DNA of 64,000 bases from Streptomyces sp. 35G-GA-8 (GCF_023534745.1 NZ_JAMHJQ010000020.1:50599-114598), one strand, 5' to 3'. Positions 45,158-54,905 are shown, numbered from the stretch's first letter. The notes: a model not told the origin generated them from the sequence alone. Program-made: numbers and translations.

Positions 45158-45558
45158 TTGTCGCGCGAACCGCTATCAGAATGCCGTGAGCACGGGGTGC
45201 CTGTCCGCCCGTTGCCCCCCTTCGAACAGGAAACCGAGTTGCCCTTGGCATACCCGCGGGAGTGTCTTACCCCGGGTTCGTGTACTGAAAGTAATCCTAC
45301 GATCACGGGCCCAGCGAGGGTGATTCCACAATCGCCACCATTCGCCACCCCTTCGAATGAACTCGCCCACGGCCGGGCGCGATTGACTTGACGCACTTCG
45401 ATCGGAGCGGGCCGAAGCGCTGCACACCGGGGCGCGCGAATCCGGCCCCACTACCCCCAATGCCACTTCGCGCCGCCTCGACCGCCCCGATGGCGACGGA
45501 GTGTCACGGGCAGACTGCGAGACGTAACCACCGGCGAGTTCGACCCGTTGGAGGGGGC
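45158..45558. other. Divergent intergenic region upstream of nsdA
   Basis: This 401-base gap between nsdA and the primase-like gene is less GC-rich than its surroundings. On the minus strand a TAGGAT -10-like hexamer lies at about 45302-45297, followed by TACTTTCAGTA, but no good -35 was found. On the plus strand TTGACTTGACG near 45385 is a possible -35. Open frames here have no ribosome-binding site. Confidence 0.4.
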
Positions 45559-46221
45559 ATGGGCTTCACGATCGGCGGCATCCGGGAGATGCGGTCCGGC
45601 TCGCGCCGCCGCGGCCGCACCACTGAGTGCACCGCGGTGGCGGAGTACACGGGCCTATGGGGCTGGGACGTGGTTCCCGGCGCGGTTCCCGCGGCGCGGG
45701 CCTCGGGCGCGCAGTGCACCTGCGGCGAGCCCGACTGCGCGTCGCCGGGCGCCCATCCGCTGGCGTTCAGCCCCGAGGTGTCGGCGGGCGCCACCCTCGA
45801 CGACGTCGCCAAGGTGTGGTCGGAGGTGCCGGGCGCGCCGGTGCTGCTGCCGGTGGGCCGCGGCTTCGACATCATCGACGTGGCGGAACCGGCGGGGAGC
45901 CGGGCCCTCGTACGGCTCGAACGGATGGGACTCCCCCTGGGCCCGGTCATGGCGACCCCCGAGGGCCGCGCCCACTTCCTGGTGGCGCCGGGAGCGGCGG
46001 CGGAGCTGCCGGAGCTGCTGTACCGGATGGGCTGGGACGACGCGGACCTGGATCTGCACGGCCTGGGCCCGGGAGCGTATGTGATGGCGCCGCCCTCGGA
46101 GGTGGCGGGACTGGGGCCGGTGCGATGGCTGCGACCGCCGTCCCTGGACACGGGGGCGGAACCCCCACCGGCGAGGCTGCTCCTGGGCACGCTGGCGTAC
46201 ATCTGCCACCGCCTGGCGTGA
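45559..46221 (+). CDS. Stand-alone primase-polymerase (prim-pol)-like domain protein
   Basis: This 220-residue protein has the look of the N-terminal bifunctional DNA primase/polymerase domain. Segments are EYTGLWGWDVVPGAVPA, CTCGEPDCASPGAHPLAF (a Cys-rich pair usual in actinobacterial members), VLLPVGRGFDIIDV, LGPVMATPEGRAHFLVA and PGAYVMAPPSEVAGLGPVRW. The Asp pair expected for metal binding is only partly visible (FDIIDV). No helicase follows, so it is not a complete phage or plasmid primase. A very strong GGAGGGGG precedes ATG 45559. The role is unknown. Confidence 0.7.
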   Translation: MGFTIGGIREMRSGSRRRGRTTECTAVAEYTGLWGWDVVPGAVPAARASGAQCTCGEPDCASPGAHPLAFSPEVSAGATLDDVAKVWSEVPGAPVLLPVGRGFDIIDVAEPAGSRALVRLERMGLPLGPVMATPEGRAHFLVAPGAAAELPELLYRMGWDDADLDLHGLGPGAYVMAPPSEVAGLGPVRWLRPPSLDTGAEPPPARLLLGTLAYICHRLA

Positions 46222-46342
46222 CGGCCGGGTGGGGTCGCGTTTCGGTCGCGGTCTCGTACGGCTGGGCCGGGGCCCGGCACGGTGTGCCGTCCGGCGGGGT
46301 CGTGGTGCATGGTGCGGTGTCGTGCCGGGGCCCGGGGCCTCC

Positions 46343-46450
46343 GGAGGTACATGTCCGGACGGCATGATTTACGGCGCGCAGCTGCCCACAGTCAGGATGC
46401 GGGCGGTCACGCGCCACAAATCACGCTTTAGTGTCCGGACACGCACCTCC
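46343..46450 (+). repeat. Palindromic element C (108 bp)
   Basis: The terminal arms 46343-46360 and 46433-46450 pair except at one or two positions and end in TGTCCGGACA cores. The inner arms GCATGATTTACGGCGCG and GCGCCACAAATCACGC are near inverted copies. The full element is the reverse complement of element B at the ffh locus. It begins about 120 bases after the stop of the primase-like gene. Confidence 0.85.
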
Positions 46451-46631
46451 TACGACCCCGCCCCCCTCCCCCGGTGGTCGCCCCCAGCCGCCGCCCAGGT
46501 GGGGGTTGGGGGTGCGCCCCGGTGGCCCCGCCAACTCGTCATCCCGGCGCGGGCGAGTGGGCTGGCGCGGGACGGTTCATCCGCCTCGTGCCCGGCCGCG
46601 TGGGTCATGGCGGGAGGGGGTCGGGGTCGGA

Positions 46632-46708
46632 GGAGGTGCGTGTCCGGACGTAAAGCGTCGCAGCTCGCGCGAAGCGCGGTGAGGAAAGCAGTCCGGACAC
46701 GGACCTCC
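46632..46708 (-). repeat. Palindromic element D (shortened, 77 bp)
   Basis: The left arm 46632-46649 is identical to that of element B, including 20 bases further upstream. The right arm 46691-46708 differs slightly. The interior is replaced by an unrelated 41-base segment with its own small GCGCG palindrome. The flank after it again matches that after element B, so this is an internally altered copy. It faces element C. Confidence 0.8.
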
Positions 46709-46775
46709 GGAGACCCCGGCACCCGGCACCACAACGCACCCGCACCCGGAAACCGGCCCCGGCCACAGAAACCCC

Positions 46776-47978
46776 CTAGTCGCCGATCAACGCGCTCACG
46801 AACGCCTCGGGTTCGAACGGGGCCAGATCGTCCGCCCCCTCGCCCAGGCCCACCAGCTTCACCGGTACCCCCAGCTCCCGCTGCACCGCGATCACGATGC
46901 CCCCCTTGGCCGTGCCGTCCAGCTTCGTGAGGACGATGCCGGTGATGTCCACGACCTCCGCGAACACCCGCGCCTGCACCAGCCCGTTCTGGCCCGTCGT
47001 GGCGTCCAGGACCAGCAGTACCTCGTCCAGCGGTCCGTGCTTCTCCACGACCCGCTTGACCTTGCCCAGCTCGTCCATCAGCCCGGTCTTGGTGTGCAGC
47101 CGGCCCGCCGTGTCGATGAGGACGACGTCCGCGCCCTCCGCGATGCCCTCCTTGACCGCGTCGAAGGCGATCGACGCCGGGTCGCCGCCCTCGGGGCCGC
47201 GTACCGTACGCGCGCCGACCCGCTCGCCCCATGTCTGGAGCTGATCGGCGGCGGCGGCGCGGAACGTGTCCGCCGCGCCCAGGACGACCGAGCGGCCGTC
47301 CGCGATCAGTACCCGCGCCAGCTTGCCGGTGGTCGTGGTCTTGCCGGTGCCGTTGACACCGACGACCATCACGACCGCCGGGGTGTCGAGGCCGCTCTCG
47401 GTCTTCACCGCGCGGTCGAAGTCCGTGCCGAGGAGGTGGACGAGCTCCTCCTTGAGCAGCGCGCGCAGTTCCTCGGGCGTCCGCGTACCCAGGACGCGTA
47501 CCCGCTCGCGCAGCCGCTCGACCAGTTCCTGGGTCGGTGCGACACCGACGTCCGCGATCAGGAGGGTCTCCTCGATCTCCTCCCAGGTCTCCTCGTCGAG
47601 GTGCTCGCGCGAGAGCAGCGTGAGCAGTCCCTTGCCGAGGGAGTTCTGCGAGCGGGCGAGCCGGGCGCGCAGCCGGATCAGCCGGCCGGCGGACGGCTCG
47701 GGGATCTCGATCGCGGGCGCCGGCGCCTCCGCCTCGACGGCGACCGGCGTCTGCGTACCGTCCGGGAGGCCGACCTCCTCGATCGTGCGGCGCGGCTCGT
47801 CGCGCGGTGCCTCCGCCTCGTCGCCGACATGTGGCTCGGCAGGGGGAGCTGTGAGGGTCGGCGCGCTCGACGGGGGCTCGGGCGGCAGCTTCTTCTTCTT
47901 GCGGCTGCCGACCACGAGGCCGCCGATGAGGCCGACCGCGACCAGGGCGATGACTACAACAAGGATGACGATTTCCAT
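46776..47978 (-). CDS. ftsY: SRP receptor GTPase FtsY
   Basis: FtsY docks ribosome-SRP complexes at the membrane. The 400-residue protein from ATG 47978 starts with a membrane helix (EIVILVVVIALVAVGLIGGL), as in actinobacterial FtsY, followed by a basic KKKK and an acidic linker. The NG domain shows MVVGVNGTGKTTTTGKLARV, VVLGAADTFRAAAADQL, IDTAGRLHTKTGLMDELGKV and LTKLDGTAKGGIVIAV. It is transcribed divergently from the cytosine permease gene. Confidence 0.96.
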   Translation of the reverse strand: MEIVILVVVIALVAVGLIGGLVVGSRKKKKLPPEPPSSAPTLTAPPAEPHVGDEAEAPRDEPRRTIEEVGLPDGTQTPVAVEAEAPAPAIEIPEPSAGRLIRLRARLARSQNSLGKGLLTLLSREHLDEETWEEIEETLLIADVGVAPTQELVERLRERVRVLGTRTPEELRALLKEELVHLLGTDFDRAVKTESGLDTPAVVMVVGVNGTGKTTTTGKLARVLIADGRSVVLGAADTFRAAAADQLQTWGERVGARTVRGPEGGDPASIAFDAVKEGIAEGADVVLIDTAGRLHTKTGLMDELGKVKRVVEKHGPLDEVLLVLDATTGQNGLVQARVFAEVVDITGIVLTKLDGTAKGGIVIAVQRELGVPVKLVGLGEGADDLAPFEPEAFVSALIGD

Positions 47979-48143
47979 AACGCTCCCAGTATCAGCCACG
48001 GCCGGGACCGGCCCTGGCTTCAGAGGATCACACGAAGATTCCCGTTACGATTTGGACCTTTTGCGTTGAACGTACGATGCTGGGGGTTCTGGGTCCTCCC
48101 GGACTCCCCTCTCTGGAGCCCCCACCCTGTACGGAGCCTCTTC

Positions 48144-49628
48144 ATGCCCCACGCCTCAGAAGGCGCGGTAGAGACCCGCGGCCTGGAACCCGTCCCCGAT
48201 GACGAGCGCACCGGCCATGCCCGCCAACTCTTCCCCACCTGGGTGGCGGCGAACATCAGCGTGCTGCTGCTCACGATGGGCGCCGGTCTGATCGTCTTCA
48301 ACGGTCTGAACTTCTGGCAGGTGCTGACCGTCGCCGTCGCGGCGCCCGTCGTGTCGTACGGCATCGTGGGGCTGGTCTCCCTCGCCGGGAAGCGCGGCGG
48401 CTCCCCGGGTATGGCGCTCTCCCGGGCTGTCTTCGGCCAGCGGGGGAACCTCTTCCCCGGGGCGCTGATCTGGGTCGCCCGCTGGGGCTGGGAGACGATC
48501 AACGCGGTCACCGGCGCCTATGCCGTGCTGACGGTTCTCGACTTGCTCTTCGGCGTCAAGCGCGACACTCCGCTGATCGTGATCACACTGCTGCTCTTCG
48601 TGGCCTGCACCTTCCTGGTCTCGGGCCTCGGTATCAGCGCGCTCCGGGTGTGCGGCACCTGGTCGACGTATCTCTTCGGTGCCTTCAGCGCGCTGGTGCT
48701 GATCTATCTGGTGGCGCATACGGACTGGTCGGCGGTCTTCGACCAGCCCGCGGGATCGACGGCGATGATGGTCGCCGGGATCGGCACCCTCGCGGCGGGC
48801 GGGATCAGCTGGGTGCCCTCCGGCCCGGACTTCACGCGCTATCTGCCCCGGTCCGTCTCCGGCCGGTCGATGGTCGGCTGGACCGTCGGCGGCGCGGGGA
48901 TCGTGGTGCTGCCGATGGTGCTGATGGGTGCGGTGATGGCGGTCGGCACCCCGGATCTCGCCACCGCGCGGGACCCGGTGTCGTTCATCGGCGAGCTGCT
49001 GCCCGCCTGGATCGCCGTGCCGTATCTGCTGATCGCGCTGGTCGGAATGTTGCTGATCAACTCGATGTCGATGTATTCGGCGGGGTTCACCGCGCAGACC
49101 CTGGGCATCAAGGTGCCGCGTGCCTGGGCGGTCAGTGTGAACGCGGTGATCAGTCTGGTCCTCGGCTTCCTGCTGATGGTGGTGGCCACCAGCTTCATCG
49201 GCTCGTTCATCTCGTTCCTGACGCTGCTCGCGGTGGCGTTCTCGGCGTGGATCGGCGTCTTCGGGGTGGACATGCTCCGGCGGCGTACGTACGACGGCGC
49301 GGCGCTGATGGACACCACACGGGCGGGCGCCTACTGGTACCGGGGCGGCTTCGCGTGGTCGGCGACGGCTGCCTGGGGTACGGCGCTGGTGCTGGGGCTG
49401 CTGTTCACCGAGGTGGACTGGTTCTCGGGGCCGTTCGCCGGCACCTGGCCCGGTGAGAACGGTCTGGGCTGGGTCATCACGACCGTTGTGGCGGCGGCTC
49501 TCTACGCGGTCCTGCCGCGCGAACGGACTCCGGCGCCGACCGCCGAGGCGTCGACCGCCGAAGCACCGAGCGCCGAAGCACCGACCGAGGACGCCCGGAC
49601 CGAGGAAGAGAAGCTGCCCGTCTCTTAG
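48144..49628 (+). CDS. NCS1-family cytosine/purine permease
   Basis: This 494-residue nucleobase:cation symporter-1 protein has about twelve membrane helices. Recognisable NCS1 segments are LFPTWVAANISVLLLTMGAG, GSPGMALSRAVFGQRGNLFP, ISWVPSGPDFTRYLPRSVSG and SMSMYSAGFTAQTLGIKVPR. An Ala/Glu/Thr-rich cytoplasmic tail ends the protein. The ATG at 48144 has GGAG upstream. It probably takes up cytosine or a related base; the ligand is inferred from family membership. Confidence 0.88.
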   Translation: MPHASEGAVETRGLEPVPDDERTGHARQLFPTWVAANISVLLLTMGAGLIVFNGLNFWQVLTVAVAAPVVSYGIVGLVSLAGKRGGSPGMALSRAVFGQRGNLFPGALIWVARWGWETINAVTGAYAVLTVLDLLFGVKRDTPLIVITLLLFVACTFLVSGLGISALRVCGTWSTYLFGAFSALVLIYLVAHTDWSAVFDQPAGSTAMMVAGIGTLAAGGISWVPSGPDFTRYLPRSVSGRSMVGWTVGGAGIVVLPMVLMGAVMAVGTPDLATARDPVSFIGELLPAWIAVPYLLIALVGMLLINSMSMYSAGFTAQTLGIKVPRAWAVSVNAVISLVLGFLLMVVATSFIGSFISFLTLLAVAFSAWIGVFGVDMLRRRTYDGAALMDTTRAGAYWYRGGFAWSATAAWGTALVLGLLFTEVDWFSGPFAGTWPGENGLGWVITTVVAAALYAVLPRERTPAPTAEASTAEAPSAEAPTEDARTEEEKLPVS

Positions 49629-49640
49629 GACCCCAGGGCG

Positions 49641-51059
49641 CTAACCCATCTCTTCGAGCGACTTGCCCTTCGTCTCCTTCACGAACAGCAGCACGAAGGG
49701 GATGGAGAGCACGGCGAAGCAGGTGTAGATGACGTACGTGCCCGAGAGGTTCCACTCGGCGAGGCTCGGAAAGCTCGCGGTGATGACCCAGTTGGCGATC
49801 CACTGCGCCGAGGCCGCCACCCCGAGCGCGGCGGCGCGGATCTTGTTCGGGAACATCTCGCCGAGGAAGACCCAGACGACGACGCCCCAGGACAGCGCGA
49901 AGAAGAGCACGAACACATGGGCCGCGATCAGGGCGACCGTCCCCTCCGTGCCCGGCAGTTTGCCGTTCACCAGGGGCGCGGAGAACGCCCACGCCTCGAA
50001 GGCGAGCGCGACGGCCATTCCCGCCGAGCCGACGAGCGCGAGGGGCTTGCGGCCGACCCTGTCCACCAGGACCATCGCGATCACGGTGCCGATGATGTTC
50101 ACGATCGACGTGGTGAACGAGTAGAAGAACGAGCTGGACGGGTTGATGCCGACCGACTGCCAGAGCGTCGCCGAGTAGTAGAAGGCGACATTGATGCCGA
50201 CGAGCTGCTGGAACATCGACAGTCCGATGCCGACCCACACGATGGGCAGGAAATAGAAGCGGCTGCCCTTCAGGTCCTTGAAGGTCGACTTGTGCTCGCG
50301 GCGCATGGCGTGGTCGATCTCGGCGACCCTGGCGTCCAGATCGACATCCTTGTTCTCGACCTCCGCGAGCACCTTCCTGGCGCGGTCCACCCGGCCCACG
50401 GAGATCAGATAGCGCGGCGACTCGGGGATCGCGAGGGTGAGCAGACCGTACAGAAGCGCCGGGACGACCATCACTCCGAGCATCCACTGCCACGCCTCCA
50501 GCCCCAGCAGCTCGCCGCGCTGCTCGCCGTCGGCGAGCTGGAGGATGCCGAAGTTCACCAGCTGGGAGATGGCGATACCGACGACGATCGCGGCCTGCTG
50601 GAAGGAGCCGAGCCGGCCCCGGTAGGCGGGCGGGGAGACCTCGGCGATGTACGCGGGGCCGATCACCGACGCCATGCCGATGGCGAAGCCGCCGATGATC
50701 CGCCAGACCGCCAGGTCGTAGATGTCGAAGGGCAGCGCGGAGCCGACGGCGCTGACGGTGAAGAGGGCCGCGGAGATCCGCATACAGCGGATGCGGCCGA
50801 TCCGGTCGGCGATCCGGCCCGCCGTGGCGGCACCGATCGCACAGCCGATCAGGGCGATGGCGATGACCTGCGCGAGGGCCGCCGCGCCGATGTCGTATCT
50901 GCTCCTGATGGCTTCGACGGCGCCGTTGATCACCGAGCTGTCGTAGCCGAAGAGGAAGCCGCCCATCGCGGCCGCGGCCGTGATGAAGACGACATGGCCG
51001 AGGTGCTCCGGTGGGGCCGCGGGGCCTCCGGACGGCGATACCCCCGCTGTGCTGGTCAC
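49641..51059 (-). CDS. glcP: MFS sugar porter, GlcP-type glucose permease
   Basis: This 472-residue member of the sugar porter subfamily has the length of the S. coelicolor glucose permease GlcP, whose gene also neighbours smc. Family motifs are GGFLFGYDSSVINGAVEAIR, GRIADRIGRIRCMR, PAYRGRLGSFQQAAIVVGI, PESPRYLISVGR, GINVAFYYSATLWQSVG, LVDRVGRKPLALVG and a C-terminal PFVLLFVKETKGKSLEEM. The GTG at 51059 follows AGGAG. Glucose/H+ symport is inferred. Confidence 0.87.
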   Translation of the reverse strand: MTSTAGVSPSGGPAAPPEHLGHVVFITAAAAMGGFLFGYDSSVINGAVEAIRSRYDIGAAALAQVIAIALIGCAIGAATAGRIADRIGRIRCMRISAALFTVSAVGSALPFDIYDLAVWRIIGGFAIGMASVIGPAYIAEVSPPAYRGRLGSFQQAAIVVGIAISQLVNFGILQLADGEQRGELLGLEAWQWMLGVMVVPALLYGLLTLAIPESPRYLISVGRVDRARKVLAEVENKDVDLDARVAEIDHAMRREHKSTFKDLKGSRFYFLPIVWVGIGLSMFQQLVGINVAFYYSATLWQSVGINPSSSFFYSFTTSIVNIIGTVIAMVLVDRVGRKPLALVGSAGMAVALAFEAWAFSAPLVNGKLPGTEGTVALIAAHVFVLFFALSWGVVVWVFLGEMFPNKIRAAALGVAASAQWIANWVITASFPSLAEWNLSGTYVIYTCFAVLSIPFVLLFVKETKGKSLEEMG

Positions 51060-51175
51060 GTGTGCTCCTGGTACCGCCCGGCTGCCGGTGCCGGACGTGG
51101 GGTCGGCGAGCCCTTCCAGTGGGTCACAGCTCACCCCCGGCCACCACTTGTACGCGTGCCCGGCGCGAACAGGAG

Positions 51176-51220
51176 GTGACGCGGGCGGGAAGTGACGCGA
51201 GCGGGACGGGAAGTGACGCG
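51176..51220 (-). promoter_or_regulatory. Direct repeats upstream of glcP
   Basis: GTGACGCG occurs at 51176, 51192 and 51213. The last two copies extend to a 14-base identity (CGGGAAGTGACGCG, 51186 and 51207) 21 bases apart, i.e. two helical turns. They lie 117-161 bases before the glcP start and may be a regulator site. Confidence 0.45.
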
Positions 51221-51248
51221 GCGCGACGCGAGCGGAGGTGATACGCCG

Positions 51249-54200
51249 TCAGCGCAGCCGCTGGCTGATGACCTTGGAGACCCCGTCGCCCTGCATGGAG
51301 ACCCCGTACAGCGCGTCGGCGACCTCCATCGTCCGCTTCTGGTGCGTGATCACGATCAGCTGGGAGCTCTCCTGGAGCTCCTGCATGATGCGGATCAGCC
51401 GCTGGAGATTGGTGTCGTCGAGCGCCGCCTCGACCTCGTCCATCACATAGAACGGGCTCGGCCGCGCCTTGAAGATCGACACCAGCAACGCCACCGCCGT
51501 CAGGGACCGTTCGCCTCCGGAGAGCAGCGACAGCCGCTTGACCTTCTTGCCCGGCGGCCTGGCCTCCACGTCCACGCCCGTGGTGAGCATGTTCTCGGGG
51601 TCGGTGAGGATGAGCCGCCCCTCACCGCCCGGGAAGAGCCGCGAGAAGACCCCCTCGAACTGCTCCGCCGTGTCCCGGTACGCCTCGGTGAAGACCTGCT
51701 CGACCCGTTCGTCGACCTCCTTCACCACCAGCAGCAGATCCGCCCGGGTCTTCTTCAGGTCTTCGAGCTGCTCGGAGAGGAACTTGTGGCGTTCCTCCAG
51801 CGCCGCGAACTCCTCCAGGGCGAGCGGATTCACCTTTCCGAGCTGCTGATGCGCCCGTTCGGCCGCCTTGAGCCGCTTCTCCTGCTCGGCCCGCACATAC
51901 GGCCTCGGCTGGTTGCGCGGATCCGCCGGGTCCTCGGGCAGTTCCTCGCCCTCCGCGGGCGGGGACGGCGGTACGAGCTGGTCGGGGCCGTATTCGGCGA
52001 TCAGCCCGGCCGGCTCGACGCCCAGCTCCTCCAGGGCCTTGGCCTCCAGTTGCTCGATCCGCATCCGCTTCTCGGCGCCCAGTACCTCGCCTCGGTGCAC
52101 GGAGTCGGTGAGCTTGTCCAGCTCGGCCTTGAGATCGCGGCCCTGGTTGCGCTCGGCGGCCAGCTCCCGTTCGCGCTCGGCCTTGGCCGCCTCGGCGGCG
52201 ACGCGCTCGGCCTCGGCCCGTACAACCGATACCTCCACATGCGCCAACAGCTGCCGGGCGCCTGCCGCGACGGCCCCGGCCACATGGGCCTCGTGGCGCA
52301 GTCGCGCACGGCGCTGTTCCGCGCGCGCCCGCGCCTCGCGCTCGGCACGCGCTCCCCGGTCGAGCGCGTCGGCCCGGCCCGCGAGCCCCTTCACCCGCTC
52401 CTCGTGGGTACGGACCTGGAGCCTGGCCTCCATCTCGGTCTGCCGGGCGTTGGCTCCGTCGGCGGCGAGCCGGTCCCGCACGGAGGTGTCCGGCTCCTCC
52501 TGGACCGGGGCCTCCTCCGCGACCAGCAGCCGTTCCGCGAGTTCCTCCGCCTCGGCGGTGGCGCGCTCCAGCGCCTCCTGGGCCCTGCCCGCGGCCGCGG
52601 TCGTACGCTCGGCCTCCCCGGCCGCCGCGCGTGCCTGCCCGGAGAGCCGTCCCAGCTGTCCGGACACGGCGGACTTCTCCCGGTCGGCGGCCCGGCGCCG
52701 CTCCCCCAGCTCCTCCACCAGTGCGGCGCACTCGGCCCGCCGCTCGGTGGCGCGGCGCTGTGCCCCGGCCAGTTCCTCGCACCGTACGGCCAGCTCCGCG
52801 AGGTCGGCGGCGGCCTCGTCGACGGAGACCTGTACCTCCAGCAGGCTCGGCGCGCCCGCCGAGCCGCCGTGCGCGAAGTGCGCGCTGAGCACATCGCCCT
52901 CGGCGGTCACGGCGATGAGCGCGGGCCGCGCGGCGATCAGGTCCTCGGCGTCCTCCAGTGTCCCGACGACCACCGTGTCCCGTACGAGCCGCCGTACGGC
53001 GCGCAGCAGCTCGGCGGGGCCGCTGACCAGATCGATGACATACGGCACGGCGCCGGCGGAGACGGCGGTACGTACGGAACGGTCGGCGGCGTCCGTACCG
53101 CCCCCCTCCGCCGCCGTCTGACCGGGCACGCCGGGGGCCGGGGCCGTCCCGGAGGCGGCCGGTGGTCCGGGTTCGTCCTCCCCGGGAGAGCCGGCCGGCA
53201 GGAGCGCGGCCCGGCCCGCGTCCTGTTTGCGCAGCAGCCGGATGGCCTCGGCCGCCGCCGTCGGATCGGCGACGGCGATCGCGTCCGCGGCGGCGCCGAG
53301 CGCCGCGGCCACCGGGATCTCGTACCCGGGGGTGACGGTGAGCAGTTCGGCGGCCGGACCGAGCAGGCCGGAAAGGTCCTCGCGGGAGGCGAGCAGTGCG
53401 CCGGTGCCGTCCTTGCGGCGCAGGCCGAGGGCGAGCGCTTCATGGCGGGCCGCGAGGGCCGCTCGTTCGCGTTCCGCCGCGGTGGCGGCCTCGCGCGCCG
53501 CCGTCAGCTCGGCCTCCGCGGCGGACAGGGCGTCGCGGGCGCTGTCGTACCGTTCGCCCAGTTCATGGTCCTCGGCGTCCAGGCCGTCCACCTCGGCCTT
53601 GAGCTGTTCGTACTCCTCCTGGGCGGCGACCGCGCGCTCGCGCGCCTCGTCGCGGGACGCGGCGAGGCGGCCGATCTCCGCCTGGGCCGACGCCGCCCTG
53701 CCCCGGGCGGCGTTGACCTGGCCGTGCAGCCGGGCCAGGCCCTCGCGGCGGTCGGCGATCGCGCGGGCGGCGTCCTTGAGCCGGCGTTCCTCCGCGGCCA
53801 GTTGGCGTTCCAGCTCGGCGCGGTGCGCGACGGTGTCCTCGCGGGCGTGCTCGGCCGCCTCCAGCGCGGCCTCCAGCTCCGCCTCCTGCTCCCGGATCCG
53901 GGCGGCCTCGCGCTCCATGTCCTCGGGGTCGCGGCCACGGCGCTCGTCGGTGGGGGTCGCGGTCGCGCTCTTCACCCGCGCGTCGGCCAGCGAGACCGTG
54001 CCCCGTACCCGCTCGGCCAGCTGGGACAGTTCGTACCAGGTCTGCTGGGCCCGCTGGAGGCGCGGCGCCAGCCGCCGTACCTCGTCCTCCAGCTCGGCTT
54101 CCCGGGTCAGCGCGGCCTTGAGCCGGCCCTCGGTGGATTCCTTGCGCTGCTTCAGTTCGGCCTCGTCGGCGATCTCCGTACGGAGCGCGTCGCGCAGCCT

Positions 54201-54905
54201 GACCAGATCGTCGGCGAGCAGCCGCAGCCGCGCGTCGCGCAGATCCGCCTGTATGACGGCGGCCCGCCGGGCGACCGCCGCCTGCCGTCCGAGGGGTTTG
54301 AGCTGACGGCGCAGTTCGTCGGTGAGGTCCTGGACGCGGGCCAGGTTCGCCTGCATGGAGTCCAGCTTCCGCAGCGCCTTCTCCTTGCGCTTGCGGTGTT
54401 TGAGTACTCCGGCGGCCTCTTCGATGAACGCCCGGCGTCCCATGGGGTCGGCGTGCAGTACGGAGTCGAGCTGGCCCTGGCCGACGATGACATGCATCTC
54501 GCGGCCGATACCGCTGTCGGACAGCAGTTCCTGGATATCGAGAAGACGGCAGGTGTCGCCGTTGAGCTGGTATTCGCTGCCGCCGTTGCGGAACATGATC
54601 CGCGTGATGGTGACTTCCGCGTAGTCGATGGGCAGCGCGCCGTCGGTGTTGTCGATGGTCAGCGAGACCTCCGCGCGGCCGAGCGGCGGGCGCCCGGTCG
54701 TCCCGGCGAAGATCACGTCCTCCATCTTGCCGCCGCGCAGAGACTTCGCCCCCTGCTCCCCCATGACCCAGGAGAGCGCGTCCACGACATTGGACTTTCC
54801 CGAGCCGTTCGGACCCACCACACAGGTGATCCCCGGTTCGAAGCGCAGCGTCGTGGCGGAGGCGAAGGATTTGAACCCGCGCAGGGTCATGGCCTTGAGA
54901 TGCAC
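51249..54905 (-). CDS. smc: Chromosome segregation protein SMC
   Basis: This 1218-residue condensin ATPase compacts and segregates chromosomes. The GTG at 54905 starts VHLKAMTLRGFKSFASATTL. Walker A is CVVGPNGSGKSNVVDALSWV. Two long coiled coils surround a hinge at about residues 510-660 with Gly/Pro-rich loops. The C-terminal head has LSLLSGGERSLTAVALLVS and YVMDEVEAALDDTNLQRLIR (signature and Walker B). No scpA or scpB gene is in this window. Confidence 0.95.
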   Translation of the reverse strand: MHLKAMTLRGFKSFASATTLRFEPGITCVVGPNGSGKSNVVDALSWVMGEQGAKSLRGGKMEDVIFAGTTGRPPLGRAEVSLTIDNTDGALPIDYAEVTITRIMFRNGGSEYQLNGDTCRLLDIQELLSDSGIGREMHVIVGQGQLDSVLHADPMGRRAFIEEAAGVLKHRKRKEKALRKLDSMQANLARVQDLTDELRRQLKPLGRQAAVARRAAVIQADLRDARLRLLADDLVRLRDALRTEIADEAELKQRKESTEGRLKAALTREAELEDEVRRLAPRLQRAQQTWYELSQLAERVRGTVSLADARVKSATATPTDERRGRDPEDMEREAARIREQEAELEAALEAAEHAREDTVAHRAELERQLAAEERRLKDAARAIADRREGLARLHGQVNAARGRAASAQAEIGRLAASRDEARERAVAAQEEYEQLKAEVDGLDAEDHELGERYDSARDALSAAEAELTAAREAATAAERERAALAARHEALALGLRRKDGTGALLASREDLSGLLGPAAELLTVTPGYEIPVAAALGAAADAIAVADPTAAAEAIRLLRKQDAGRAALLPAGSPGEDEPGPPAASGTAPAPGVPGQTAAEGGGTDAADRSVRTAVSAGAVPYVIDLVSGPAELLRAVRRLVRDTVVVGTLEDAEDLIAARPALIAVTAEGDVLSAHFAHGGSAGAPSLLEVQVSVDEAAADLAELAVRCEELAGAQRRATERRAECAALVEELGERRRAADREKSAVSGQLGRLSGQARAAAGEAERTTAAAGRAQEALERATAEAEELAERLLVAEEAPVQEEPDTSVRDRLAADGANARQTEMEARLQVRTHEERVKGLAGRADALDRGARAEREARARAEQRRARLRHEAHVAGAVAAGARQLLAHVEVSVVRAEAERVAAEAAKAERERELAAERNQGRDLKAELDKLTDSVHRGEVLGAEKRMRIEQLEAKALEELGVEPAGLIAEYGPDQLVPPSPPAEGEELPEDPADPRNQPRPYVRAEQEKRLKAAERAHQQLGKVNPLALEEFAALEERHKFLSEQLEDLKKTRADLLLVVKEVDERVEQVFTEAYRDTAEQFEGVFSRLFPGGEGRLILTDPENMLTTGVDVEARPPGKKVKRLSLLSGGERSLTAVALLVSIFKARPSPFYVMDEVEAALDDTNLQRLIRIMQELQESSQLIVITHQKRTMEVADALYGVSMQGDGVSKVISQRLR

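Larger units (their letters stand above)
46222..46775. other. Repeat-rich convergent intergenic region before the ftsY end
   Basis: This 554-base gap lies between the primase-like gene and the end of ftsY. It contains palindromic elements C and D facing each other, a GC-rich spacer (46451-46631) and a flank after D that matches the flank after element B near ffh. No coding frame with a start signal was seen. Confidence 0.6.
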
